This document shows, one piece after another, positions 55,583 to 63,597 of a DNA stretch of 64,000 nucleotides (position 1 is its first letter; the number at the start of each line of letters is the position of its first letter). Made by a program: the position numbers and the translations under genes. The notes beneath the pieces are model-generated. The model did not search any database. It saw nothing but the letters and a program-made list of their open reading frames with translations, and was not told the origin of the DNA. This stretch comes from Crassaminicella profunda (GTDB taxonomy: Bacteria; Bacillota; Clostridia; Peptostreptococcales; Thermotaleaceae), in assembly GCF_019884785.1 (NCBI RefSeq), contig NZ_CP082326.1, positions 310,001 through 374,000 on the forward strand, in the 5' to 3' direction.

Positions 55583-56677
55583 ATGATTAAGCAGTCAAAT
55601 CTTTCATGTGAAGTAAAAAATGGTGTAGGATTTATTAAACTAAATAGACCAAAGGCGTTAAATGCTCTTTCAGTAGAGATGATAGAGGGGTTATATAAGC
55701 AGCTTTTAGAATGGAAAGAGGATGAAAAGGTAGCATTTATTTGTTTAACGGGTGAAGGAGATAAGGCATTATGTGCTGGTGGAGATGTAAGAGCCCTTTA
55801 TGATCATAGAGATTCAAATGTAGAAGAATTAGCTTTTAAATTTTTCTATACAGAATATTGTATGAATTTGACTATGTATCTTTATCCAAAACCTATTTTA
55901 GTATTGATGCATGGGATCGTTATGGGTGGTGGTGTTGGAATTGCTATGCCTGCAACGCATAAAATCGTTACAGAGAAGACAAAATGGGCTATGCCAGAGA
56001 TGAATATAGGACTTTATCCAGATGTTGGTGGAAGCTATTTCTTAAGCAGAATGCCAGGGTTTTTTGGTAGATATCTTGCCCTTACATCAAGAACTATAGG
56101 TCCTGCAGATGTTTTACATATTGGTGGAGCTGATTATTATTTAGAAAGTGCAAAGTGGGAAGATTTAAAAAAGGCGATTGAAGAAAAATCATGGGTTACT
56201 GCTTCTGCATCAGAGGAGTTAAGTAGGTTATTAGATACATTCTGTGAAAAATCTTTGAAAAAAGCACCTATTGCATCAATCGAAGAAAAAATTAATCAGC
56301 ATTTTGCTCATAATACCATGGAGGAAATCGTAAAATCATTAGAAGAAGCAAGTAATGAAGGAGATACTTGGGCACAAGATACAGCAAAATTAATACGCAC
56401 AAAATCTCCGACATCATTAAAAGTTACCTTAAAGCAGTTGATAGAAGGAAAAGAAAAAGACCTTGTAGATTGTTTTAAAATGGAGCTAGATATGAGTATG
56501 AATTTTATGAAGTGCCATGATTTCTTTGAAGGGGTGCGTTCCGTATTAGTAGATAAAGATAGAAATCCTAAATGGAATCCACCTGTTTTAGAAGAGTTAA
56601 GTAAAGATGTAGTAGATGGTTTCTTTGAATATACTTGGGAGGAAGGCAAAAACCCTTTAGAAGGATTTCAAGGATAA
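55583..56677 (+). CDS. 3-hydroxyisobutyryl-CoA hydrolase-like protein (enoyl-CoA hydratase/isomerase family)
   Basis: 364 residues of the crotonase superfamily, long form (ECH_2). Features: LNRPKALNALSVEMI, oxyanion-hole segment ALCAGGDVRALYD, HGIVMGGGVGIAM and EMNIGLYPDVGGSYFLSRM with the Glu and Asp seen in HIBCH enzymes. The C-terminal half (about 230-364) is the extra domain of hydrolases, with SPTSLKVTLKQL. HIBCH releases CoA in valine breakdown; some relatives act as hydratases on other short acyl-CoAs, so the substrate is open. Start ATG 55583 follows GATGGAGGAATATA. A one-gene unit with a palindromic operator upstream and a terminator downstream. Confidence 0.87.
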   Translation: MIKQSNLSCEVKNGVGFIKLNRPKALNALSVEMIEGLYKQLLEWKEDEKVAFICLTGEGDKALCAGGDVRALYDHRDSNVEELAFKFFYTEYCMNLTMYLYPKPILVLMHGIVMGGGVGIAMPATHKIVTEKTKWAMPEMNIGLYPDVGGSYFLSRMPGFFGRYLALTSRTIGPADVLHIGGADYYLESAKWEDLKKAIEEKSWVTASASEELSRLLDTFCEKSLKKAPIASIEEKINQHFAHNTMEEIVKSLEEASNEGDTWAQDTAKLIRTKSPTSLKVTLKQLIEGKEKDLVDCFKMELDMSMNFMKCHDFFEGVRSVLVDKDRNPKWNPPVLEELSKDVVDGFFEYTWEEGKNPLEGFQG

Positions 56678-56683
56678 AAAATG

Positions 56684-56718
56684 AAAAACAGTTTCTATGG
56701 ATATAGGAACTGTTTTTT
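56684..56718 (+). terminator. Intrinsic terminator after the hydrolase-like gene
   Basis: AAAAACAGTTTCTAT (56684-56698) pairs with ATAGGAACTGTTTTT over nearly its full length around a short loop; a T-run ends it. Confidence 0.9.
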
Positions 56719-56840
56719 ACTTTATATAAATAGAAATTCGTGTATAATATAGGTATTATATAGAAAAAAATAGATTTGTAATGATTATAGCTCCTTAGCA
56801 TATAATAAGATGAAAGAAATACAATCTGAAGGTGATGATA

Positions 56841-57068
56841 ATGAAAAATATTGTTATAACAGTTATAATAACTATGATTGCTGCCATTATTGCGTTACTT
56901 TATGCTTTTGGCATATTTACTGCTATGTTGCAAGTAAATGGTTCTTTTATATTGATAGGAATTATATCTATTGTTTTGTTAAGTTTATTATTAGCACTGA
57001 TTTACAATATGTATATAAGAATAAAAGAAATTAAGGAGGAAGATAAGGATGATCTTAGTAAATACTGA
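56841..57068 (+). CDS. Small two-span membrane protein (75 aa)
   Basis: ATG 56841 behind GAAGGTGATGATA; earlier in-frame GTG and ATG codons lie inside that ribosome binding site. Two hydrophobic helices (about 5-25 and 34-55) and a charged cytoplasmic tail (IKEIKEEDKDDLSKY). Function unknown. It overlaps the YbjQ-like gene by 20 bases, so the two are translationally coupled and probably act together; small membrane partners are often found beside YbjQ-type proteins. Confidence 0.75.
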   Translation: MKNIVITVIITMIAAIIALLYAFGIFTAMLQVNGSFILIGIISIVLLSLLLALIYNMYIRIKEIKEEDKDDLSKY

Positions 57069-57363
57069 TTTTATTAGTGGTAAAAAATTAGAAACACTTT
57101 CTATTGTTAAAGGGAGTACAATACAATCAAAGCATGTGGGAAAAGATATTTTAAGTGGATTAAAAACTTTAGTAGGAGGAGAACTTGGAGCTTATAGAGA
57201 AATGATGGATGAGGCAAGAGCCATATCTACTAAAAGAATGGTACAGGAAGCTGAAAAATTAGGGGCTGATGGGGTCATTAATATAAGATATGCTACTAGT
57301 GCTATTATGCAGGGAGCTGCTGAAGTAATTGTTTATGGAACAGCTGTGAAGTTTGTAGACTAA
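57049..57363 (+). CDS. YbjQ/UPF0145 family protein
   Basis: 104 residues; the family is a small oligomeric fold sometimes called a putative heavy-metal-binding domain, without proven activity. Characteristic text: KGSTIQSKHVGKDILSGLKT, GGELGAYREMMDEAR and EKLGADGVINIRYATS, ending EVIVYGTAVKFV. Its length matches the family. Start ATG 57049 follows AAGGAGGAAGATAAGG. It overlaps the small membrane protein gene and is followed by a long hairpin terminator. Confidence 0.88.
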   Translation: MILVNTDFISGKKLETLSIVKGSTIQSKHVGKDILSGLKTLVGGELGAYREMMDEARAISTKRMVQEAEKLGADGVINIRYATSAIMQGAAEVIVYGTAVKFVD

Positions 57364-57415
57364 AAAAGATAATTAAATAGTATAAGGTCTACAAAATAGT
57401 ATAGAGAGTGATTAA

Positions 57416-57487
57416 GGAAGGTATAAAGTGTGAATGGGGCAAGGTGATTACTTGATCCATTACATTTTATACCTTCCTTTTATTTTA
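57416..57487 (+). terminator. Long hairpin terminator after the YbjQ-like gene
   Basis: GGAAGGTATAAA (57416-57427) pairs with TTTATACCTTCC (57466-57477), followed by TTTTATTTTAT. The about 40-base loop may form its own weak structure. Confidence 0.8.
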
Positions 57488-57504
57488 TCTAGATAGGGTA
57501 AGTT

Positions 57505-57558
57505 TTAAGGTTATTTTAAGATTTTATTAAGATAAATTTAAGGGTAAATAAATATAAT
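57505..57558 (+). promoter_or_regulatory. Four 11-bp-phased TTAAG repeats before a -10 box (OmpR/PhoB-type activator site)
   Basis: TTAAG occurs at 57505, 57516, 57527 and 57538, each exactly 11 bp apart, all in the same direction. A TATAAT box at 57553-57558 begins 10 bp after the last repeat, and no good -35 box exists. This is the geometry of response-regulator sites of the PhoB/PhoP type, which replace the -35. The ABC operon begins 230 bases later, so another promoter nearer to it is also possible. Confidence 0.65.
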
Positions 57559-57787
57559 GGACTATATTGCCGAATATAAAAGAAGAATGTTTTAATAGAA
57601 TCTATACTCATTCTGTCGATTGTAATGTTTTTGTAACGATTTTTATGTGATTTTGTTGTATACTATAAATTGGTAAAAACATTTTAATGTGACAAAATTG
57701 TAAGATTAGAAGGAACCTTTGTAAGATTAAAAAATGGTTATGGCTGTGAAAATAGTATAAAATAAAGGGATAGAAGGGGGGATTATT

Positions 57788-58474
57788 ATTAGTAATATAG
57801 TTGAAATAAAAAATGTTCGAAAGGTATATCGAGTAGGGGATGAAAAGGTAGTAGCTTTAAATGATGTTTCCCTGGAAATAAAAAAAGGAGAGGTTTGTTG
57901 CTTTTTAGGAACTTCAGGTTCAGGGAAGTCTACTCTTTTGAATATGATGGCAGGTCTTGAAAAGCCAACAAAAGGAGTTATTAAGATCAAGGGCAAAAAT
58001 GTTGAGAAAATGAGTGAGAAGCAGCTTGCAAAGTTTCGACAAAAGTTTATTGGATTTATTTTTCAGTCATATAACCTATTACCAGCACTTACAGCCCTTG
58101 AAAATGTAAGTTTGCCATTAACCTTTAGGGGAATGAAAAAGAAGGAAAGAGAGAAGATTTCTTCGGAAGTATTAGATGCTGTTGGACTTAAAAAATATAT
58201 TACACACAAGCCAACCCAAATGAGTGGAGGGCAACAACAACGTGTAGGAATTGCTAGAGCTTTTGTAAGCAAACCGCCTATTATTTTTGCAGATGAACCA
58301 ACAGGAAACCTAGATTCTAAGACAACTCATGAAGTTATGAATTTGATGCTAGAAATAGCAAAAGAAAATGATCAGACATTGATCATAGTAACTCATGATA
58401 GAAGTATTGCGGAATATGCAAATAAAGTTGTCTATATTCTAGATGGAAATATTGAAAAAATTGAAGAAAAATAG
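57788..58474 (+). CDS. ABC transporter ATPase, MacB/LolD type, apparently with an AUU start
   Basis: The first ATG, GTG or TTG in frame (57938) lies after the Walker A motif, so it cannot be the start. The frame is open and family-like from 57788: ATT then [19 protein letters not shown], six bases after AAGGGGGG. From there 228 residues, the usual length. Walker [11 protein letters not shown]-loop [18 protein letters not shown], signature [15 protein letters not shown], Walker [14 protein letters not shown] and the switch His in IIVTHDRS are complete. It would drive the permease at 60489. Either AUU is a real, weak start, as in infC, or a one-base change or error removed an ATG. Twenty-one bases separate it from the next gene. 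Confidence 0.85.
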   Translation: MSNIVEIKNVRKVYRVGDEKVVALNDVSLEIKKGEVCCFLGTSGSGKSTLLNMMAGLEKPTKGVIKIKGKNVEKMSEKQLAKFRQKFIGFIFQSYNLLPALTALENVSLPLTFRGMKKKEREKISSEVLDAVGLKKYITHKPTQMSGGQQQRVGIARAFVSKPPIIFADEPTGNLDSKTTHEVMNLMLEIAKENDQTLIIVTHDRSIAEYANKVVYILDGNIEKIEEK

Positions 58475-58495
58475 GAAAAACAAGGGGGAACAAGG

Positions 58496-60496
58496 ATGAA
58501 GCGAAGGACAATTACCAGCTTTTTGATTTTGATGATGTTGATAAGTATTTGTAATATAGGAAGTATCATTTCATATGCTGTGGGGGATGAAAGTGCAAAC
58601 TTGATTGTAGGAAGAAATGCAGAAGTTCCTACATTTGAACCAGGAGAAGAAGTAAGATTTGCGATTCCTATAGAAAATATTGGTGCAGGCAGTGCAAAGG
58701 ATGTAGTGGTATCTTTAGATACAAGTGATTTGAAAAACTTTCCTTTTGAAATGGAAAAAATGTCTGCAACAAAAAGAATTTCATCTATACATGGACATAA
58801 TGATGAAGATGTGGCATTTTACTTAAAAGTTGCGATGAATGCAGAAGCAAAAACTTATCCTATCAATGTAAGTGTAAATTATGAGGGCGGGAATATATCA
58901 AAAACTATTTATGTAAAAATACAAGAAAATAAACATAAGCCTTCCTTGAAGCTTATGGATGTAAAATATAAAGACGATAGTGTATTTTCAGGACAAAAAG
59001 CTACAATGACATTAGATCTTCAAAATGAAGGAGAAACAGCAGCTCAAGATTTAAAACTAAGTTTTGAAGGTCTTAAGGCAGATGGAATTCGATTAGATGG
59101 TTATGTTGAAATTCCTACTATTAAAGAAATTCCTGCAAAGCATTTTAAAGAAGTTCCAATAAAAATATATGCAAATGAAGATTTAAAGAGTGGTACTTAT
59201 GAACTTGATCTTGTGATGAAGTACAAGGATGAATACTTACATGAATATGAAAAAAAGAAAAAGATTTATGTACCTGTAGAGGGAGAAGGAGATCAAACAT
59301 TAGATCTTGGATTTGAAAACCTAGTATATCCAGAAGAAGGAATCAATACAAGTGAAGATTTTACGATTAAGTTTGATTTAAAGAATTTATCAGGAAAAGA
59401 TGCAAAAAACTTAAAGGTAAGTGTAGATGCAGGCGCTGAAATACTACCAAAATCAGCATCTATAAAAAATGTAAAAGCTTTAGCCGCAGGGGAAGCTACT
59501 CCTATGGAATTTAAGCTATTTGCTAAGGATGGCATTGAATCAAAAAATTATCCTGTAAAAATCAATGTAGAATATGGACTAAAGGGATCAAATTCAGATG
59601 AAAATCATTCCTTAAGTCAATATGTAGGTGTTTTTGTAAAAGGAGATCATTCAAAATTAACACCAAAGATTATTATAGATGACTATAATTATGGGAAGGA
59701 ATATATTAAAACAGGAGAGACCTTTCCACTTACTCTATCATTTTTGAATACGAATAAAAGCATTAATGTAAGAAATATTAAGGTAAATATAACCTCAGAA
59801 GGAGATACTTTTGCACCAGTTGGAAGCAGTAATTCATTTTTTATCAATGAAATAGGTGCAAATGCTCGTATTAAAAAGACGATTAAATTAAAAGCTAAGT
59901 CAGATGCAGAACAAAAAATGTATAATGTAAATGCGGATATTGAATATGAAGATAGTACAGGAAAGGCACATACGGCGAAGGAAATAATAGGAGTTAATGT
60001 TATTCAAGAAGTAAGATTTGAAACATCTGATGTGAAATTGCCAGAAGAAGTTTTTACAGGAGAGAACTGTTCCCTATCTGTAGACTTTTACAACTTAGGA
60101 AGAGGTACCCTAAGAAATATGATGATTCATACAGAAGGGGATTTTGAAATAAAAGATGGAAGCAGCTATGTAGGAAATGTAGAAGCGGGGAAAGACGATT
60201 ACTATGATGTTTCTGTTGTGCCGACAAAAGAAGGAAAAGCAGCAGGAAAAGTAATATTTAAGTTTGAAGATACGGTTGGAAATCCTTATGAGATTGTAAA
60301 AGATTTTGAAATAGAAGCACTAAAAATGGAAGAACCACCAATGCCTCCTGAAGGTATGGAAATGGAAGGAATGGAAAAGAATTCATCAAAAAAATGGATT
60401 TGGATTTCAATAGGTGGTGTAGTTATTGCTATTATAGGTTTTGTAATACGCAGAAAGCGTAAAAAGAAAGCCGAGGAAGTGAGTATAGATGAATAG
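58496..60496 (+). CDS. Membrane-anchored CARDB-repeat exoprotein linked to the ABC transporter
   Basis: 666 residues. Signal peptide about 1-29 (YAVGDES). Four or five CARDB/NEW3-like beta domains (about 35-600), each with the phrase IENIGAGSAKDVVVSL or a variant (LQNEGETAAQDLKLSF, LKNLSGKDAKNLKVSV, FYNLGRGTLRNMMIH). A Pro/Met/Glu-rich linker (EEPPMPPEGMEMEGME), one transmembrane helix (about 632-650) and a basic tail follow, so most of the protein is outside. It sits between ATPase and permease genes and overlaps the permease by eight bases. It may take the place of the MacA-type adaptor in a Gram-positive export or mechanotransmission system. That role is inferred. Confidence 0.8.
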   Translation: MKRRTITSFLILMMLISICNIGSIISYAVGDESANLIVGRNAEVPTFEPGEEVRFAIPIENIGAGSAKDVVVSLDTSDLKNFPFEMEKMSATKRISSIHGHNDEDVAFYLKVAMNAEAKTYPINVSVNYEGGNISKTIYVKIQENKHKPSLKLMDVKYKDDSVFSGQKATMTLDLQNEGETAAQDLKLSFEGLKADGIRLDGYVEIPTIKEIPAKHFKEVPIKIYANEDLKSGTYELDLVMKYKDEYLHEYEKKKKIYVPVEGEGDQTLDLGFENLVYPEEGINTSEDFTIKFDLKNLSGKDAKNLKVSVDAGAEILPKSASIKNVKALAAGEATPMEFKLFAKDGIESKNYPVKINVEYGLKGSNSDENHSLSQYVGVFVKGDHSKLTPKIIIDDYNYGKEYIKTGETFPLTLSFLNTNKSINVRNIKVNITSEGDTFAPVGSSNSFFINEIGANARIKKTIKLKAKSDAEQKMYNVNADIEYEDSTGKAHTAKEIIGVNVIQEVRFETSDVKLPEEVFTGENCSLSVDFYNLGRGTLRNMMIHTEGDFEIKDGSSYVGNVEAGKDDYYDVSVVPTKEGKAAGKVIFKFEDTVGNPYEIVKDFEIEALKMEEPPMPPEGMEMEGMEKNSSKKWIWISIGGVVIAIIGFVIRRKRKKKAEEVSIDE

Positions 60497-61820
60497 TTGG
60501 GACTTATTTAAAATGGGCTTTCACAACCTATGGAGAAAAAAGACGAGAACCTTTTTGACGGTTTTAGGTGTAATTATTGGAACGTGCTCTATTGTGATTA
60601 TGATGTCTATAGGAATTGCTATGGATCAAAGCAATAGAGAGTGGATTGAGAGTATGGGAGATTTAAGTGTTATTGAAGTCGGGGCTTCAAGATACTATTA
60701 TGATGATAGTTCAAGAAACGCTAAGAAAGAAGCAAAGCTTGATGATAAAGGCGTTGCAAAGCTTGAAAAAATCCCTGGGGTAAAAGCTGTAATGCCTATA
60801 AAGCGAATGGAACTTAAAATACAAGCAGGGAAAATGTTAGGCCGTATAAATGTAATTGGTGTAAAACCCGATATTATGGAAGACTTTGGATTTGGAGTAA
60901 AGGAAGGGAGACTTCTTTTGTCATCAGATAAGGAAGCCTTGGTTTTTGGTAGTGAAACAGTTTATGATTTTTATAATCCAAGATCAAGAGATAGATACAA
61001 TCGATCGGGAGAACCAAAAGTAAAATTAGTTAATGGTAAATTAATGGTTACATCAGATATGAATTATGGAGAAAAAAGAAGAAATCAAAGACGGTATGAT
61101 GAGGATTATAAACCACCAAAACCCCATAAAACAAAAGGGGTAGGGCTTTTAGAAGAAAGTGGTGGTGAAAAAGATTGGAATGCCTATATGAATATTACGT
61201 ATCTTGAAAAATTGATTAAAGAAGACAAAGATGCGAGACATGAAAGAAGAAGATCATCAGAGAAAGAAGATCAGTATCAACAAATAAAAGTAAAGGTAGC
61301 AGATATTCAAACGGTAGAAGAAATTCAAAAAAAGATAAAAGATATGGGATTTCAAGCTCATAGCTTGACAGACATGTTAAAATCTATGCAAGAACAAACT
61401 AAAAAAGTACAGGCGATTCTTGGTGGAATTGGTGCGGTGAGTTTATTAGTAGCGGCCATTGGAATTACCAATACCATGATTATGAGTATTTATGAGAGAA
61501 CGAGAGAAATAGGAGTTATGAAGGTAATTGGAGCAAATTTAGCGGATATTAAAAGATTATTTTTATTTGAAGCAGCTATGATTGGTTTTGTTGGAGGCAT
61601 ATTAGGGATTATTATTAGTTATGCTGTATCCTTTGGACTCAATAAAATATCAGGTGGTTATATGGGTCCTATTGATGGAAGCTGCGGAATTTCTGTTATT
61701 CCAATAACATTAGCATTAGGTGGAGTAGCCTTTGCAACTATTGTTGGGATTACTTCAGGATACTTGCCAGCAAGGCGTGCTATGAATTTAAGTGCATTAG
61801 AGGCTATAAAAACAGAATAG
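60489..61820 (+). CDS. MacB/FtsX-type ABC transporter permease
   Basis: 443 residues. One N-terminal transmembrane helix (about 22-42; TRTFLTVLGVIIGTCSIVIM), a large extracellular MacB-type domain (about 50-310) with a highly charged insert rich in Arg, Lys and Glu (about 195-280), and three C-terminal helices (about 313-437), with the FtsX motif YERTREIGVMKVIGA in the coupling loop and PARRAMNLSALEAI at the end. It works with the ATPase at 57788 to export peptides or lipids or to transmit force. The charged insert is not usual for MacB. A terminator follows. Confidence 0.9.
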   Translation: MNSWDLFKMGFHNLWRKKTRTFLTVLGVIIGTCSIVIMMSIGIAMDQSNREWIESMGDLSVIEVGASRYYYDDSSRNAKKEAKLDDKGVAKLEKIPGVKAVMPIKRMELKIQAGKMLGRINVIGVKPDIMEDFGFGVKEGRLLLSSDKEALVFGSETVYDFYNPRSRDRYNRSGEPKVKLVNGKLMVTSDMNYGEKRRNQRRYDEDYKPPKPHKTKGVGLLEESGGEKDWNAYMNITYLEKLIKEDKDARHERRRSSEKEDQYQQIKVKVADIQTVEEIQKKIKDMGFQAHSLTDMLKSMQEQTKKVQAILGGIGAVSLLVAAIGITNTMIMSIYERTREIGVMKVIGANLADIKRLFLFEAAMIGFVGGILGIIISYAVSFGLNKISGGYMGPIDGSCGISVIPITLALGGVAFATIVGITSGYLPARRAMNLSALEAIKTE

Positions 61821-61830
61821 ATTAAAAAAG

Positions 61831-61856
61831 GAGCTAGGAATAGCTCTTTTTTTATA
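61831..61856 (+). terminator. Intrinsic terminator after the ABC permease
   Basis: GAGCTA-GGAA-TAGCTC followed by TTTTTTT. The converging CBS gene ends at 61857. Confidence 0.88.
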
Positions 61857-62246
61857 TCAATCATCTATTTCTTGCTTTCTAATAAAATAATCAATAATAT
61901 CTTCAAAAGAGACTACACCTAATACTTTTTTACCTTCCACAATAGGCATGGCAACGATGTTGTTTGTTCTTAATCGTTTGGAAATGGTAAGTATATCCTC
62001 TTCTTCTTGAGCAGTGATTACATCTTTCGTCATTACCCATTCTAAAGGACAAGTATCATAATGACCTGGTGAAATTAAAAATCTATAAAGATCTGCTTTT
62101 ACCACCATTCCTGCTAATGCATTTTTTTCATCAACAACAGGAGCACCATTGATATTCTTTTCATTCATTATTTTTAGTGCATGAGCCACAGTATCTTTTA
62201 TTTTAAAAGTAATAACAGGTTGATGCATAATGTTTTTTCCTTTCAT
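61857..62246 (-). CDS. Protein of two CBS domains
   Basis: 129 residues, nothing but a tandem CBS pair (about 5-60 and 70-125). Features: NIMHQPVITFKIKDTVAHAL, NINGAPVVDEKNALAGMV and NNIVAMPIVEGKKVLGVVSF. Such Bateman modules bind adenine nucleotides or S-adenosylmethionine and control partner proteins. Here no partner domain is fused. Start ATG 62246 has GAGGAGGGGATACA upstream. It is divergent from the Mrp cluster across 180 bases of AT-rich DNA. Function unknown. Confidence 0.9.
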   Translation of the reverse strand: MKGKNIMHQPVITFKIKDTVAHALKIMNEKNINGAPVVDEKNALAGMVVKADLYRFLISPGHYDTCPLEWVMTKDVITAQEEEDILTISKRLRTNNIVAMPIVEGKKVLGVVSFEDIIDYFIRKQEIDD

Positions 62247-62346
62247 TGTATCCCCTCCTCGAAAACTGATTATTCTATATATTCTATTTTATATCCATTT
62301 TATTCTATTTTAAAATATTTTATTATTTTTTTACAAATAAAATCAA

Positions 62347-62401
62347 ATTGGCATTTGACAATAACAAAAAATGGAGTATACTATAATTAGCAAATGCCAA
62401 T
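62347..62401 (+). promoter_or_regulatory. Promoter flanked by an 11-bp inverted repeat, upstream of the Mrp gene
   Basis: ATTGGCATTTG (62347-62357) and CAAATGCCAAT (62391-62401) are perfect inverted repeats 33 bp apart. Between and partly within them is TTGACA (62355-62360), 16 bp, TATACT (62377-62382). A regulator bound to both arms would cover -35 and the start of transcription. I do not recognise the regulator. Confidence 0.7.
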
Positions 62402-62426
62402 AATGAATATATGGGAGTGAATGTAG

Positions 62427-63215
62427 ATGATACAAAAAGAGAAACCAATGGAAGGTACAAATATTAAAAAAATTATCGCTGTAATGAGTGGTAAAGGAGG
62501 AGTAGGAAAGAGTTCAGTTACTTCTTTAATGGCTGTATCCCTTAAAAATAAAGGATATAAGGTAGGAATTATGGATGCAGATATAACAGGACCTAGTATT
62601 CCTAAAGTATTCGGAGTAAATAATCAAAGAGCTTATTCAGATGGAAAAAGTATACAACCCGTTGAGACGGTTACAGGAATTAAAGTAATATCATTAAACT
62701 TATTAGTAGATCAAGAGGATTCTCCTGTAGTTTGGAGAGGCCCATTGATTGCAGGAACAGTAAAGCAGTTTTATACAGATGTAGCATGGGGAGATTTAGA
62801 TGTATTACTTATTGATATGCCTCCAGGAACAGGAGATGTACCCCTTACGATTATGCAATCATTCCCAGTGGATGGTATTGTAGTAGTTTCTTCTCCACAA
62901 GATTTAGTAAAATTGATTGTAAAGAAATCTGTAAATATGGCAAAAATGATGGCAACACCTATTTATGGTATTGTTGAAAATATGAGTTATTTTGAATGTC
63001 CAGATTGCAATAAAAAGCATTTCATATTTGGAGAAAGTAAAGTAGAAGAAGCAGCAAAAGAAATGGATATAGATGTAATTGAAAAACTTCCAATTGATCC
63101 TGAGTTTGTATCTTTATGTGATGAAGGAAGAGTTGAAGTATTTGGAAAAATGCGTTTTGGATTCTGTGAAAGCTTTGCAAACAAAGTAGAAGAGAAAATA
63201 GGAGGGATTAAGTAA
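62427..63215 (+). CDS. Mrp/NBP35-family Fe-S cluster carrier ATPase
   Basis: 262 residues. Deviant Walker A GKGGVGKSS (22-30), switch region MDADITGPSIPKVFG, LLIDMPPGTGDVPLT and the Cys191-x-x-Cys194 pair in FECPDCNKKHF, which bridges a [4Fe-4S] cluster across a dimer. It delivers clusters to target proteins in the cytosol. Start ATG 62427 behind GGGAGTGAATGTAG. Its stop overlaps the next start by one base (TAATG), and a MinD-ferredoxin gene follows, an arrangement common in anaerobes. Confidence 0.94.
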   Translation: MIQKEKPMEGTNIKKIIAVMSGKGGVGKSSVTSLMAVSLKNKGYKVGIMDADITGPSIPKVFGVNNQRAYSDGKSIQPVETVTGIKVISLNLLVDQEDSPVVWRGPLIAGTVKQFYTDVAWGDLDVLLIDMPPGTGDVPLTIMQSFPVDGIVVVSSPQDLVKLIVKKSVNMAKMMATPIYGIVENMSYFECPDCNKKHFIFGESKVEEAAKEMDIDVIEKLPIDPEFVSLCDEGRVEVFGKMRFGFCESFANKVEEKIGGIK

Positions 63216-63580
63216 TGAAAATTTGTATTACAAGTATGGGAAATGAAAAGGATGCTATGATGGATTCAAGATTTGGAAGATGTCCATATTTTGCAATCTA
63301 TGATACTGAAACAAAAGAATACGAGTTTATGGAAAATAACGGAGTAACAGCACCAGGTGGAGCAGGAATCGCTGCAGGACAGCAAGTAGTTAGTAAAGGA
63401 GCAGAAGTAGTTATTACTGGGTTTATAGGACCTAATGCTAAGCGAGTAATAGAAGGTGGACAAATCAAAGTGTACAATGGAAAAGGTGGATCTATTGAAG
63501 CAGAAATAAAATTATATGAAGAAGGAAAGCTTACAATGATTGAAAATGCTGCACCTGCACATTCTGGAATGGGTAAATAG
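63215..63580 (+). CDS. NifX/NafY-type dinitrogenase cofactor-like protein
   Basis: 121 residues, the RNase H-like NifB/NifX fold: MKICITSMG, MMDSRFGRCPYFAIYDTET, GGAGIAAGQQVVSKGAEVVI and GFIGPNAKRVIEGG. In diazotrophs this fold carries FeMo-cofactor precursors. In anaerobes without nitrogenase it is found with Mrp and MinD-ferredoxin genes and probably carries Fe-S units. It overlaps mrp by one base. A His-poor, Ala-rich end (NAAPAHSGMGK) is usual here. Confidence 0.92.
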   Translation: MKICITSMGNEKDAMMDSRFGRCPYFAIYDTETKEYEFMENNGVTAPGGAGIAAGQQVVSKGAEVVITGFIGPNAKRVIEGGQIKVYNGKGGSIEAEIKLYEEGKLTMIENAAPAHSGMGK

Positions 63581-63597
63581 CGAAAGGATTGATAGAG

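Noticed and set aside
57938-58474. Short 178-codon ABC ATPase starting at TTG 57938
   Set aside because: This start lies just after Walker A and would give a non-functional protein; the family-like sequence and ribosome binding site continue upstream to 57788.
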